A stretch of 64,000 nucleotides of DNA from assembly GCF_002104795.1 (NCBI RefSeq), contig NZ_NCXO01000008.1, forward strand, positions 1 to 64,000, read 5' to 3'. Position numbers and translations under genes: made by a program. This document shows positions 9,288-16,828 of the stretch, piece by piece. Under the pieces are notes generated by a model, which saw only the letters and a program-made list of their open reading frames with translations, had not been told where the DNA came from and made no database searches. Origin of the DNA: Mycolicibacillus koreensis. Lineage in GTDB: Bacteria > Actinomycetota > Actinomycetes > Mycobacteriales > Mycobacteriaceae. Positions within the stretch are counted from its first letter, which is position 1. The number at the start of each line of letters is the position of its first letter.

Positions 9288-9321
9288 CGCACGATAGCAT
9301 CACTTAGCGACACAAGTGATG
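9271..9321. promoter_or_regulatory. Triple half-site operator at the fic start
   Basis: CTAAGTGATG at 9271-9280, its exact reverse complement CATCACTTAG at 9298-9307, and AAGTGATG again at 9314-9321. The first half-site lies inside the first codons of the Fic gene and the others lie just upstream, over the expected promoter. It is a likely binding site for the winged helix of the Fic protein. Confidence 0.65.
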
Positions 9322-9378
9322 TTATTGCCGCGCGCAGCTATCAGTTACGCGCTGCTGCTCGGTGCCTGGGCTCGTTCA

Positions 9379-9408
9379 AACTATAGTTGGCATTATCCAA
9401 CTTTAGTT
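9379..9408. promoter_or_regulatory. Inverted-repeat operator upstream of the nucleotidyltransferase gene
   Basis: AACTATAGTTGG, a 6-bp spacer, then CCAACTTTAGTT: 11 of 12 positions are symmetric. The arm core AACTATAGTT is itself a perfect palindrome. It ends 20 bases before the ATG at 9428 and probably overlaps the promoter. The winged helix of the downstream protein is the natural candidate to bind it. Confidence 0.6.
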
Positions 9409-9427
9409 GCGAGTGGAGGGCGCCGCG

Positions 9428-10156
9428 ATGCAGCTCAACCGGTCGTTCGCCACGGTGACGCCCACCCTTGACGGTGACGTGCTCGCGGTCCTGGCCAGTG
9501 CCGACGCCACGTTCACGATTCCCCAGATTCAGCGCATCCTGGCCACGGCTTCCGGCGAAGGCATCCGCAAGGTGCTCACCCGCCTCTCCGGCCAGGGTGT
9601 GGTGCTACGAGACCAGGTGGGCAGAACCAACACCTACCGGCTCAACTGCGAGCACCTGGCGTCCGAACCTATCCGGGCGCTCGCACAGTTGACGTCGACC
9701 TCCCTACGTCGCCTCGAAGACCACCTTGCGCAGTGGGGCGGTGACGTCGTCTACGCCGCGGTGTTCGGTTCAGCGGCCACAGGGAAGATGAGGCTCGACA
9801 GCGACCTCGACCTGCTGCTGGTGCGCGCTGCCGACGCGGAACCCGAGGCGTGGGAGCAGCGAGTGACCGAACTGTCCCGGCTGGTCACTGCGTGGACCGG
9901 CAACGACGCTCGCGTCGTCGAGTACACCGAGGACGAATTGCGCGCCGCGGCCGCCGCCGACGAGCCACTTCTTCGTGACGTGGCCACGCGGGGGCTGACC
10001 GTCGCGGGGGAGCGGTCCTGGCTCTACTGGCAGCTGCGCAACCACAGCGGTCTGCAGGAGCAGCGCCAACACGACCGCCGTGAACTCGCCGAACGCTTCG
10101 CATCGGCAGAGAAGACGCGGCACGCCGCCACCGACGAGATCGCCGAACTGCTCTAG
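9428..10156 (+). CDS. Winged-helix nucleotidyltransferase (MNT-type)
   Basis: 242 residues from the ATG at 9428, with GTGGAGGG upstream; a GTG at 9413 is an alternative. Residues about 15-75 form a winged helix (FTIPQIQRILATASGEGIRKVLTRLSGQGVV...). Residues about 100-190 form a minimal nucleotidyltransferase: VFGSAATGKMRLDSDLDLLLV has the GSx..G and DxD motifs, with a later acidic residue in ARVVEYT. The family transfers nucleotides to protein or RNA, and MntA-type members act as antitoxins. No HEPN partner is adjacent, so a stand-alone role or self-regulation is more likely here. Confidence 0.8.
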   Translation: MQLNRSFATVTPTLDGDVLAVLASADATFTIPQIQRILATASGEGIRKVLTRLSGQGVVLRDQVGRTNTYRLNCEHLASEPIRALAQLTSTSLRRLEDHLAQWGGDVVYAAVFGSAATGKMRLDSDLDLLLVRAADAEPEAWEQRVTELSRLVTAWTGNDARVVEYTEDELRAAAAADEPLLRDVATRGLTVAGERSWLYWQLRNHSGLQEQRQHDRRELAERFASAEKTRHAATDEIAELL

Positions 10157-10203
10157 TTGACCCCCGCATCGACGGTGCGGGGCCGGTGCCCGAAGAACGA
10201 TCC

Positions 10204-10758
10204 CTACTCGCTGCCCAGCGCCGGGATGCCGAGCGCCTCGTGCGTGACGAGCGGCAGGTACCGCACGCCGCGACCCTCCAGTGCGGCCGCAGCCGCATCG
10301 CCGCGATCCACCACCGGTATCGCCGCCGACGCAACCGCCCCGGCGGCCTCCACGGCGTCCAGCGCCCGCAGCGTGGACCCGCCCGTGCTGACGACGTCAT
10401 CGACCAGCAGGACACGGTCACCCGCGCCCAGCTGCGCGCCCTCGATGCTGCGGGCATGGCCGCGTCCCTTGGCCTCCTTGCGCACCGAGAACCACGGAAC
10501 ACCCGACGCCAGGGACACCGCGACCGCTACGGCGTCCGCGCCCATCGTGAGTCCGCCCACCGCGGTGAAGGTGACGCCCTCGCGACGGGCGAGCGCCACG
10601 ATCGCGGAGCTGATCTCCTGCAAAACGGCCGGGCGGCACAGGGCGGCCTTCACGTCGACGTAGTAGTGGCTCGTCGCTCCGCTGGCGAGCTGGAACGGGC
10701 CGTCACGATAGGTGACGGCGTATTCAGTGAGAGCGCGGACGGTTACGGATGGGGTCAC
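10204..10758 (-). CDS. Orotate phosphoribosyltransferase-like protein
   Basis: 184 residues from a GTG with CGGAGGCAC upstream. It has the layout of type I phosphoribosyltransferases of the PyrE kind: FQLASGATSHYYVDVKAAL near the start, VGGLTMGADAVA, then FSVRKEAKGRGHARSIEG, and the PRPP-binding loop RVLLVDDVVSTGGST. PyrE joins orotate to PRPP to give OMP in pyrimidine synthesis. A pyrE-type gene between two integrases is unusual. It may be a cargo copy, or an enzyme acting on another base. Confidence 0.8.
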   Translation of the reverse strand: MTPSVTVRALTEYAVTYRDGPFQLASGATSHYYVDVKAALCRPAVLQEISSAIVALARREGVTFTAVGGLTMGADAVAVAVSLASGVPWFSVRKEAKGRGHARSIEGAQLGAGDRVLLVDDVVSTGGSTLRALDAVEAAGAVASAAIPVVDRGDAAAAALEGRGVRYLPLVTHEALGIPALGSE

Positions 10759-10943
10759 AAAGTGCCTCCGGGCGAGTCGAGGTGAGTGGGGCGCTCGACG
10801 TCCGAGATCAGTGAAAGTACCCGCACGCATCCACGTTCGCGGATGTGGGCCACTGGGCCACCATAGGGCGCGGCAAGCCAGCGCCGGAGAGCGCGATCTT
10901 CGGCATCTGCGAGGGGGTACCTCCACAGTGCGACACTGGAGCC

Positions 10944-11174
10944 ATGGCTGAGCCGACACCGGAGACTATCGACCGGATCAACGACCGCGGCCCGGACGCT
11001 CCGGCCATACGGGCAGCCGCCGACGCGGTGGCCACCGCGGTGGAGAACCTGGCCGGTGAGTACGCGGCGGGCGCGCCGGAGGCGTACCCCGGTACCGCGA
11101 GTTTCACCGTGTCTATCGGCCGCATCGACGACGAGCCGGAGACGCTGACCTTCCTGTCGGGCGACCAACGCTAG
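10944..11174 (+). CDS. Small hypothetical protein
   Basis: 76 residues starting MAEPTPETIDRIND, acidic, with a helical first half and a beta-rich end (ASFTVSIGRIDDEPETLTFL). It lies alone between the divergent pyrE-like gene and the convergent DUF2637-type gene. No family was recognised. Confidence 0.5.
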   Translation: MAEPTPETIDRINDRGPDAPAIRAAADAVATAVENLAGEYAAGAPEAYPGTASFTVSIGRIDDEPETLTFLSGDQR

Positions 11175-11220
11175 CCCGACACCCTCCCGGCCGCTTCTGA
11201 ACGAGGGGGTGCGGTGGCCG

Positions 11221-12051
11221 TCACGTGGCCACCGACTGCGCTTCCGCCTCCTCGGCGGCGGCGGCCTCGGCGATGCGCGCCACGGTGGAGCGGTGCAGCC
11301 CGGTGGCCGCCGCTGCTGCCCGGTAGCTGTCACCGGCGTCCAGAGCGGCCAGGGCGGCGGCCACCGCGCCCACCTCCGCTTTGACGCGGCCGTCGGCCAC
11401 CAGCCGCCCGGCCGTCCGGCGGTGTCCGTCTCGGTGGCCACCCTGGTCGCCATGGCCGTCCACACTGTCATCGTCACTGGTCACGGCGGTGGCTGCCGGG
11501 TGACCGCCGGTGGCCGTGGCGTGGTCGTCGGCAGCCACCAGGTGCAGCGAGGTGGCCGCTGCGGGATCGGCAGCATCCCGCGGTGTGGCCGCCGAGTGGT
11601 CGCCGGTGGCTGCCGGTGTGGCTGCCGCGGCAACCGCAGTGGCCGGGTCGGCGACCAGCGCGACGGCCGCGGCCGCCGCCATCGTGTCCACGGTGACCGG
11701 CAGCAGCCACGCGATCCAGCCGCGGTGGCCAGCGGCGGCCGCCAGGGTGGCCAGCGCATCGAAGCTGAGCACGAACGCCGTGGCGGCCACCACTGCCACC
11801 GCGGCGATCACCACGGCCCGGATCGCCCCACCCAGCTGGGCAGCCACGGGCACGGAGTGCACGGCGACCGGCAGCGCGAGCGGAGCCACCGCGGCGACCG
11901 CGATCACCACCCAGGAGACCAAGTCCACGCTGTCGTGCTGGACCAGCAGCGCAGCCGTGACGTTGCCCGCGAGCGACGTGGCCGTGGCCGCGATCAGCAC
12001 ACCGGCGAACCAGCGGCGAGGGCTCATGCGGCGGGGTGGGGTAGCGGCCAT
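11221..12051 (-). CDS. DUF2637-type membrane protein with C-terminal HTH
   Basis: 276 residues. Four hydrophobic segments in about 15-145 (FAGVLIAATATSLAGNVTAAL, VVIAVAAVAPLALPVAV, AVVIAAVAVVAATAFVLS and WLLPVTVDTMAAAAAVAL) match the DUF2637 layout. A low-complexity His/Asp/Ala linker follows. The end, AGDSYRAAAAATGLHRSTVARIAE, looks like a helix-turn-helix. Similar proteins (SpdB type) occur in actinobacterial integrative plasmids next to integrase and rep genes and are linked to spread or replication. The second integrase diverges from it. A Met eight codons later is another possible start. Confidence 0.7.
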   Translation of the reverse strand: MAATPPRRMSPRRWFAGVLIAATATSLAGNVTAALLVQHDSVDLVSWVVIAVAAVAPLALPVAVHSVPVAAQLGGAIRAVVIAAVAVVAATAFVLSFDALATLAAAAGHRGWIAWLLPVTVDTMAAAAAVALVADPATAVAAAATPAATGDHSAATPRDAADPAAATSLHLVAADDHATATGGHPAATAVTSDDDSVDGHGDQGGHRDGHRRTAGRLVADGRVKAEVGAVAAALAALDAGDSYRAAAAATGLHRSTVARIAEAAAAEEAEAQSVAT

Positions 12052-12373
12052 GGTGGACCTCCTGGGTCGGGCAATGCCGTCGACGATGCCACCCGCGGCC
12101 GGACCCGGTCGCAGCCCGGCTGCTGGTTGTGCGCCGCGGGGTCGCGCCGTAGTGTTGGAGGCATAGTTCCTCGCCATCCTCCGGGATCGGCGAGGTTTTC
12201 CATTCCGAGGCCGCCCCGCGCCCGGAGAGGAGCGAAGGACCGTGCGGCTTGAAGGCAGCGGCTACGCACCCATCTGCAGGTTCGCGCCACTGCAAGGACC
12301 ATCGTCTAGGACAGGGCCTGTCACGTCCTCGTCGTCGCCTTCCTCGGCCGTCTGACCTGCGAAGAAGAACCTG

Positions 12374-13591
12374 ATGCCGCGGCCAGAACCTAACATCCGC
12401 AGGATCGAGACCCGTGACCGGCGCGGCCGGGCGGTCACCAGGTGGCGCACCCGCAAGCGTGCACCGGCCGGAGCGTCCGGGCCGCGCCAGCCCCAACGCA
12501 CGTTCGACACCTACCGCGAGGCCAAGCGGTGGCGCGACACGATCACCGCCGACACCGTGACCGGCTCCTACGTCGCCCCCAACCGGCGCACCGTCAAAGA
12601 TGCGGTCGACGAGTGGCTCGCCGCCAAGAGGCTGCGCACCGAGAAAACGACCACCACGACCAGCTACGGATACGCGGTCGCCCCGATCGTCGACGAACTC
12701 GGCGGTATCGAGTTGCAGCAGCTCACCGAGGCCCGCATCGAGAAGTTCCTGTCGGACCTGCGGGCCGGTGACCTGGTCAAACCCGACGGCAGGAAGCGCC
12801 CGCCGTGGAAGGCCACGACCACCGCGGTGACCCTGGCGAAGTTGCGCGACATCCTGGCCCGGCAGGTGCGGCAGAAGACGTTGCAGGCCAGCCCCGCCGA
12901 GCACATCGAGGCGATCCCCATTCCGGCCAGTGAACGCTACGTGCCCGCCACGCTGTCGCCCGATGATCTCGATGTCTTCTTCGCCCACATCACCGGCGAC
13001 CGCCTGGAGCACTGCTGGTACCTCGCACTGCTGGGCCTGCGCCGCGGGGAGATCGCCGCGCTGCGGTGGGACTGCGTCGACATCGACGCCGGGATGCTGG
13101 CCGTGCGAGGCAACCGTGTGGCGGTGCCCGGCGGCACCGAGGACACGTCGACGAAGACCGCGGCCGGGCAGCGTGTGCTGCCGATGCCGCCGCAGCTGGT
13201 TTCCGCGATGCGCCGTGCGCGGGAACGCCAGAGCGCCGAGAAGCTCGCCGCCGGTGACCGCTACCGCGACGAGGGCTGGGTGGCCGCCGACAGGTTCGGC
13301 CGCCCGCACCATCCCGACACTCTCAGCGACCGGTGGGCCGCCGCGGTGGCCGCCGCCGGTGTCCCGCACGTGACTTTGCACGGCGGACGGCACACGGCGC
13401 TGACCATCTTGCACCTGGAGGGCGTCCCGCTGGCCGTGGTGGCGGCCTGGGCCGGGCACACCGACAGCGCCTTCACCTTGCGCCGCTACGCGCACTCGCA
13501 GACTCACATGCTCGGCGAGGCGGCCACCGTCTGGGATCGCATTGTGCGCCCGCGTGCGCGTGAGGGCGAACCGGCCCCGGCTGGCCAATGA
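12374..13591 (+). CDS. Second tyrosine integrase
   Basis: 405 residues. A basic N-terminal arm-binding part is followed by a core-binding domain and a catalytic domain with GLRRGE, HGGRHTAL (HxxR), WAGHTD and the presumed nucleophile in RRYAHSQ. It is clearly diverged from the first integrase, so it is not a recent duplication. Its partner may be the DUF2637-type gene that diverges from it, as in small actinobacterial integrative elements. A TGTCACGTCC site and a CTGACCTGC site lie in the 55 bases before the start. Confidence 0.92.
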   Translation: MPRPEPNIRRIETRDRRGRAVTRWRTRKRAPAGASGPRQPQRTFDTYREAKRWRDTITADTVTGSYVAPNRRTVKDAVDEWLAAKRLRTEKTTTTTSYGYAVAPIVDELGGIELQQLTEARIEKFLSDLRAGDLVKPDGRKRPPWKATTTAVTLAKLRDILARQVRQKTLQASPAEHIEAIPIPASERYVPATLSPDDLDVFFAHITGDRLEHCWYLALLGLRRGEIAALRWDCVDIDAGMLAVRGNRVAVPGGTEDTSTKTAAGQRVLPMPPQLVSAMRRARERQSAEKLAAGDRYRDEGWVAADRFGRPHHPDTLSDRWAAAVAAAGVPHVTLHGGRHTALTILHLEGVPLAVVAAWAGHTDSAFTLRRYAHSQTHMLGEAATVWDRIVRPRAREGEPAPAGQ

Positions 13592-13646
13592 TGCCGATCA
13601 GCGTCTGTGCAGGTCAGCGAGGCGCTATTCGCCCGGCTGGCTGCTT

Positions 13647-13684
13647 GAGCGGCAATACACCGCTCGCTATATACGCGAGCGGTG
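13647..13684. promoter_or_regulatory. Overlapping inverted repeats downstream of the second integrase
   Basis: CACCGCTCGC at 13658-13667 and GCGAGCGGTG at 13675-13684 are perfect 10-bp arms around an AT-only-but-one loop. GAGCGG at 13647 can pair with the same left arm, giving two alternative hairpins. It could be an integrase terminator, an operator with three half-sites, or part of an attachment site. The next ~180 bases show nothing else that I can support. Confidence 0.45.
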
Positions 13685-13862
13685 AACCAGGTGATGCGTG
13701 GCCGCACGCTCCGCGGGCCGGGCTGCAGGCACACCGGCGCGACCGGCAACAGGGCGCGCGGGTGCACAGCGAAGGCGGCGAGAACATGCAACACCGCGGC
13801 CCGGATGCAGGTCGAGATTCCGGGTTGGCAGCTCGTCCGGTGGCGTTTGCCAGCCAGCACGA

Positions 13863-14765
13863 TCAGGCGGCGGCGAACTCCTGCAGTCCCGCCACGTCGG
13901 CGATGGCCCCGGCCACGGTGTCCGGCTCCAGCTGCGGAAGCATGTGTCCGGCGCAACGCAGCCGGTGAAAGGTGCTGCCAGCGATGCGCTGTGCGAGCAG
14001 CTCGGAATGCTCGATGGGGGTCAGCGCGTCGAACTCGCCACCGAGGATCGTTGTGCGCGCCTCGATGTGAGCAAGCGACTCGGTCACGTCGAAGTCCCGC
14101 AGCGTCGGCAGGAACCCCGCGGCGGTGCGCGGGGACGAGGTGGCCAGCGCGTGCGCGGCGGTGGCCATCAAGGTCGCTCGCCTCGACGCGCCGGAGCCGA
14201 GACGCCTCAGCAGCGTGCACAGCGGCAGAGCGAACCCGCGAGCGGCGACGTCGGGAATCCGGTCGAAACTCGATGCCAGAAGGTCGATTCCGGGGATCGT
14301 GAGCAGCCGTCCCGCCCCGCTGGAGGTGAGGTTCCCCGCGGTGGTGGCCACCAGCACCAGCCCGCTGATCTCGGTCCGACGTGGCTGGCTCAGGTAGGTC
14401 AGCGCGGTCATGCCGCCGAGCGAGTGTCCGACCAGCGTTACCGGTCCGCGTACCTTGAGGGTGGCGAGCACGTCGTCGAGGTCGCTGGCGAGACGGTCGA
14501 CGGTGTAGCTGGACACCGACGCGGAGTCCGAATCACCGTGGCCGCGATGGTCGTAGGCGATCACCTGGGTTCGGGGTCCGAAACCGGCCAGCGTGGAGGC
14601 GATCTGGTCGCTCCATGTTGATGAGTTCAGACACAGGCCGTGCAGGAACACGACGGTGTTGTCGACCTGGCGGCCGCGCCACTGCGTGACGGACAAGCCA
14701 GTGCCGTCGGAGGCCAGCACTCGCCTCTCGCAACGGGTTTGCGTGTACTCACCGGACCATGTCAT
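13863..14765 (-). CDS. Alpha/beta hydrolase
   Basis: 300 residues. The catalytic set is visible: HGLCLNSS oxyanion loop, nucleophile Ser in GHSLGG, Asp in GGEFDALTP, and His in CAGHMLP near the end. YDHRGHGDSD after the first strand is typical of the lipase/haloperoxidase-like branch. The substrate is unknown. The gene overlaps the upstream exonuclease gene by 17 bases, so the two are probably co-transcribed. It is presumably cytoplasmic, since no signal peptide is seen. Confidence 0.88.
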   Translation of the reverse strand: MTWSGEYTQTRCERRVLASDGTGLSVTQWRGRQVDNTVVFLHGLCLNSSTWSDQIASTLAGFGPRTQVIAYDHRGHGDSDSASVSSYTVDRLASDLDDVLATLKVRGPVTLVGHSLGGMTALTYLSQPRRTEISGLVLVATTAGNLTSSGAGRLLTIPGIDLLASSFDRIPDVAARGFALPLCTLLRRLGSGASRRATLMATAAHALATSSPRTAAGFLPTLRDFDVTESLAHIEARTTILGGEFDALTPIEHSELLAQRIAGSTFHRLRCAGHMLPQLEPDTVAGAIADVAGLQEFAAA

Positions 14766-15390
14766 TTCCCACCCCGTACCGAGTAGCGAACGAGCGGATC
14801 AGGTTCAAACTTCGGTGGCAGTCGCTGACGGTGCGGTGCTCGGCGCTGCCGACCAGTGCGTCGATCTCGCCATAGGCGGGCGGGTCGGTGAATCGCGCCA
14901 GTTCCATCAGGGCCGAGGCGTCGATGGTGCGGTGATTGAACACGGCGGAAGTGTGCGGCATGTGGGCACTGAGGAACGGCGCGTCGAGTGAGCGCACCGA
15001 GCTTCCCACCATCGGCACCGGACCGGCGACACCGTTCTCGGCAAGGAAGTTCGCCATCCAGGCGTCGGCGTCGGCGAGCGTGCCAGCGACGGTGAACGTG
15101 TCGGCGTCATCGGGGCAGAACCTGTGGCTGCCAAGGTGGTAATCCACCAGCATGAGGTCGTCGACGAGGCCGTTGCGTATGTGCATGGCCTGGGCCGGGC
15201 TGAGTTCATCGTCGTGGAGGAAGAACGTGTCGAAGGCCCAATCCACGGCCGCGTGGGTGGCCACGATGACTGCGCCGGAGATGACGGGCTGCAGGTGGCT
15301 GTCGAACACCACCGCGCCGACTTCGAGGATGAGATCGGTGGCGGGATCGAGTCCGGTGGTCTCGATGTCGACGGCGGCGAGCCTGCCCAT
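14749..15390 (-). CDS. DnaQ-like 3'-5' exonuclease (DEDDh)
   Basis: 213 residues starting MGRLAAVDIETTGLD. Exo I is AVDIETTGLDP (D, E). Exo II is the GSSVRSLDAPFL segment. Exo III is EHRTVSDCHRSLNLI, with His and Asp in DEDDh spacing. HRTIDASALMELAR lies between them, as in RNase T/oligoribonuclease relatives. It would trim DNA or short RNA from the 3' end with two metal ions. It is the middle gene of a three-gene minus-strand operon. Confidence 0.82.
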   Translation of the reverse strand: MGRLAAVDIETTGLDPATDLILEVGAVVFDSHLQPVISGAVIVATHAAVDWAFDTFFLHDDELSPAQAMHIRNGLVDDLMLVDYHLGSHRFCPDDADTFTVAGTLADADAWMANFLAENGVAGPVPMVGSSVRSLDAPFLSAHMPHTSAVFNHRTIDASALMELARFTDPPAYGEIDALVGSAEHRTVSDCHRSLNLIRSFATRYGVGNDMVR

Positions 15391-15395
15391 GGTGA

Positions 15396-15620
15396 TCACA
15401 CCCTCTGCTTCCGATTTCCTTCGGGCGGTTGTCCTTCGGCTTCGATGAGTTCTGCGGCCCGCGTGACGTCCACCAGGCGATCCGCGGCGATGCTGGTGCA
15501 CTCGCCGTCGATGTACAACCGGCAGATTCCGGTCTCGTGGGCGTTCCCGCCGCTGATCACGTAGCGGTGATCCGCACCCACAGCGCAGTGGTGGTTTCGG
15601 CCCTGCTGCACCCATTCCAC
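15396..15620 (-). CDS. Small hypothetical protein, first gene of the exonuclease operon
   Basis: 74 residues from a GTG preceded by AGGAGACC. It contains CRLYIDGECTSIAADRLVDVTRAAELIEAEGQ; two to three cysteines could bind a metal. Its stop is five bases before the exonuclease start. A GTCTC-N7-GAGAC operator lies 46 bases upstream. Confidence 0.6.
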   Translation of the reverse strand: MEWVQQGRNHHCAVGADHRYVISGGNAHETGICRLYIDGECTSIAADRLVDVTRAAELIEAEGQPPEGNRKQRV

Positions 15621-15665
15621 CGGTAGGTCTCCTGTCGCGCGTGCCGGTGATCCGGCCCCGGTAAC

Positions 15666-15682
15666 GTCTCTAAACCAGAGAC
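15666..15682 (-). promoter_or_regulatory. GTCTC-N7-GAGAC operator, copy 1
   Basis: Perfect 5-bp arms around TAAACCA. It lies 46 bases upstream of the small gene that heads the exonuclease/hydrolase operon, with TTTAGA over the centre on the minus strand as a possible -10. Confidence 0.7.
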
Positions 15683-15697
15683 TAACACAGTCGAGCG

Positions 15698-15919
15698 TCA
15701 TTGTCTCTGCACTTCCACCGCCACATGGGGCTGCACCAAGTTCAGGTCGACCGTGTTGAAGCCCCCGGAGGCTTCAACGGCCAGCCGGTCCGCACTGAAT
15801 CGGTGCCCGATGTACTTCGCTGCGCGCGCCGAGACGTCGCGGGCGAGCGCGGCCGGATCGGGGTATGCACCCACAAACACCGTGTCTCCATCCACATGCA
15901 AAGTGCAGTGCAACGTCAT
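15698..15919 (-). CDS. Small hypothetical protein
   Basis: 73 residues starting MTLHCTLHVDGDTVFVGAYPDPAALARDVSARA. The pattern suggests one small alpha/beta domain. It lies upstream of operator copy 1 on the same strand. No family was recognised. Confidence 0.55.
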   Translation of the reverse strand: MTLHCTLHVDGDTVFVGAYPDPAALARDVSARAAKYIGHRFSADRLAVEASGGFNTVDLNLVQPHVAVEVQRQ

Positions 15920-16030
15920 GGTGCGATCATCACGTCGGCCGCTGCGCCCTGCCGTCCGAGGCGCGCAGTGTGTCGCCTGGCACAGAAATCGCCGCCGAAG
16001 CAGTGACGGCATCCGTCGGCGCGGCGGGTG

Positions 16031-16288
16031 TCAGCCTCCGAGTGATCGCACCAGAAGGTTGGCGATGATCCCGCCGCGGTCGACGATCACTTCGTCGGAA
16101 AGCTCCTCGCGGTAGGCGCGCGGCAGTTGCTGCCAGGCCACCTCGATCAGTCTGTCAGCTGCTTTGTCGAGCGCGTCGTCGCTGCTATCAGCCACGTCAT
16201 CAGCGCAGATGTCCTCGGCGATGGCCTCGGCGTCGATGATGGGCGGGTTCTGCGAGCTGTAGCCGCCGCGCCCGTCTGTATCTGCCAT
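16031..16288 (-). CDS. Small acidic hypothetical protein
   Basis: 85 residues starting MADTDGRGGYSSQNPPI, strongly acidic in the first half (AEAIAEDICADDVADSSDDALDKAADRL) and helical throughout. No motif of known function was recognised. Confidence 0.5.
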   Translation of the reverse strand: MADTDGRGGYSSQNPPIIDAEAIAEDICADDVADSSDDALDKAADRLIEVAWQQLPRAYREELSDEVIVDRGGIIANLLVRSLGG

Positions 16289-16370
16289 CGCGCACGCCTT
16301 CCGCTCGTCGGCCCATCTGCCTCGCGGCAACCTACCCGGCCCATCGTCGCCGATGCGGCCCCGGCGCGCG

Positions 16371-16398
16371 AAAACGAAACCGCCGCCGTGGTGGCGGC
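16371..16398 (-). terminator. Rho-independent terminator of the transfer operon
   Basis: Read on the minus strand, GCCGCC and GGCGGC arms close a 5-base loop and are followed by GGTTTCGTTTTCG. It lies just downstream of the coiled-coil protein gene that ends the long minus-strand block starting near 24 kb. Confidence 0.6.
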
Positions 16399-16450
16399 CT
16401 TTCGGCCACGACTACGACGGCGGCAATTCGTCACCGTGACGAAACGGTGC

Positions 16451-16768
16451 TCACTTCTTGACGCGCAGCGTCCCCAGCCCCATGGCGGCCAGGGCCTTCG
16501 GGGTGGCGAAGCCGGTCTCGACAAGCTCCGAGGAGGCGTCGTTGAACTCAACCGCAGCGTCGTTGACCGCGGCGACCAGCGTCGCGTTCTCCGCGTCGAT
16601 CTGCTCCTGCAGCTCGGCGATGCGCGCCTTACCGACGCGGCGGCCACCCTCCAGCTCCTCGGTGGCCTGGTCGTAGAGCCCGCGCAGCTCACGCAGGCGA
16701 CGCAGACCATCGGCCACCTTCTGGGCCACAGCCTCGTCAGCGTCCACCTCGTAGTTGACGTCCGTCAT
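16451..16768 (-). CDS. Coiled-coil protein at the end of the transfer operon
   Basis: 105 residues starting MTDVNYEVDADEAVAQ, with AGGAAGGAA upstream. Residues about 10-75 form a long amphipathic helix (GLRRLRELRGLYDQATEELEGGRRVGKARIAELQEQIDAENATL), probably coiled-coil, and the end is basic (LGTLRVKK). It follows the EspI-like ATPase gene by about 60 bases. A small chaperone-like or structural partner of that ATPase is possible but not shown. Confidence 0.6.
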   Translation of the reverse strand: MTDVNYEVDADEAVAQKVADGLRRLRELRGLYDQATEELEGGRRVGKARIAELQEQIDAENATLVAAVNDAAVEFNDASSELVETGFATPKALAAMGLGTLRVKK

Positions 16769-16828
16769 GGACCTGTTCCTTCCTTGTCGGGTGCGCGGGC
16801 GCACCGTCTTCCATCGAGCCCGGCCGGT

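Noticed and set aside
11209..12252. A long + strand open frame rich in Arg, Gly and His
   Set aside because: It is antisense to the DUF2637-type gene, which has clear membrane segments. High GC content leaves long empty frames open.
11474..13588. A 704-codon open frame on the minus strand
   Set aside because: It runs antisense to the second integrase, whose motifs are complete, and through the DUF2637-type gene in another frame. Its sequence is Arg/Gly-rich shadow coding.
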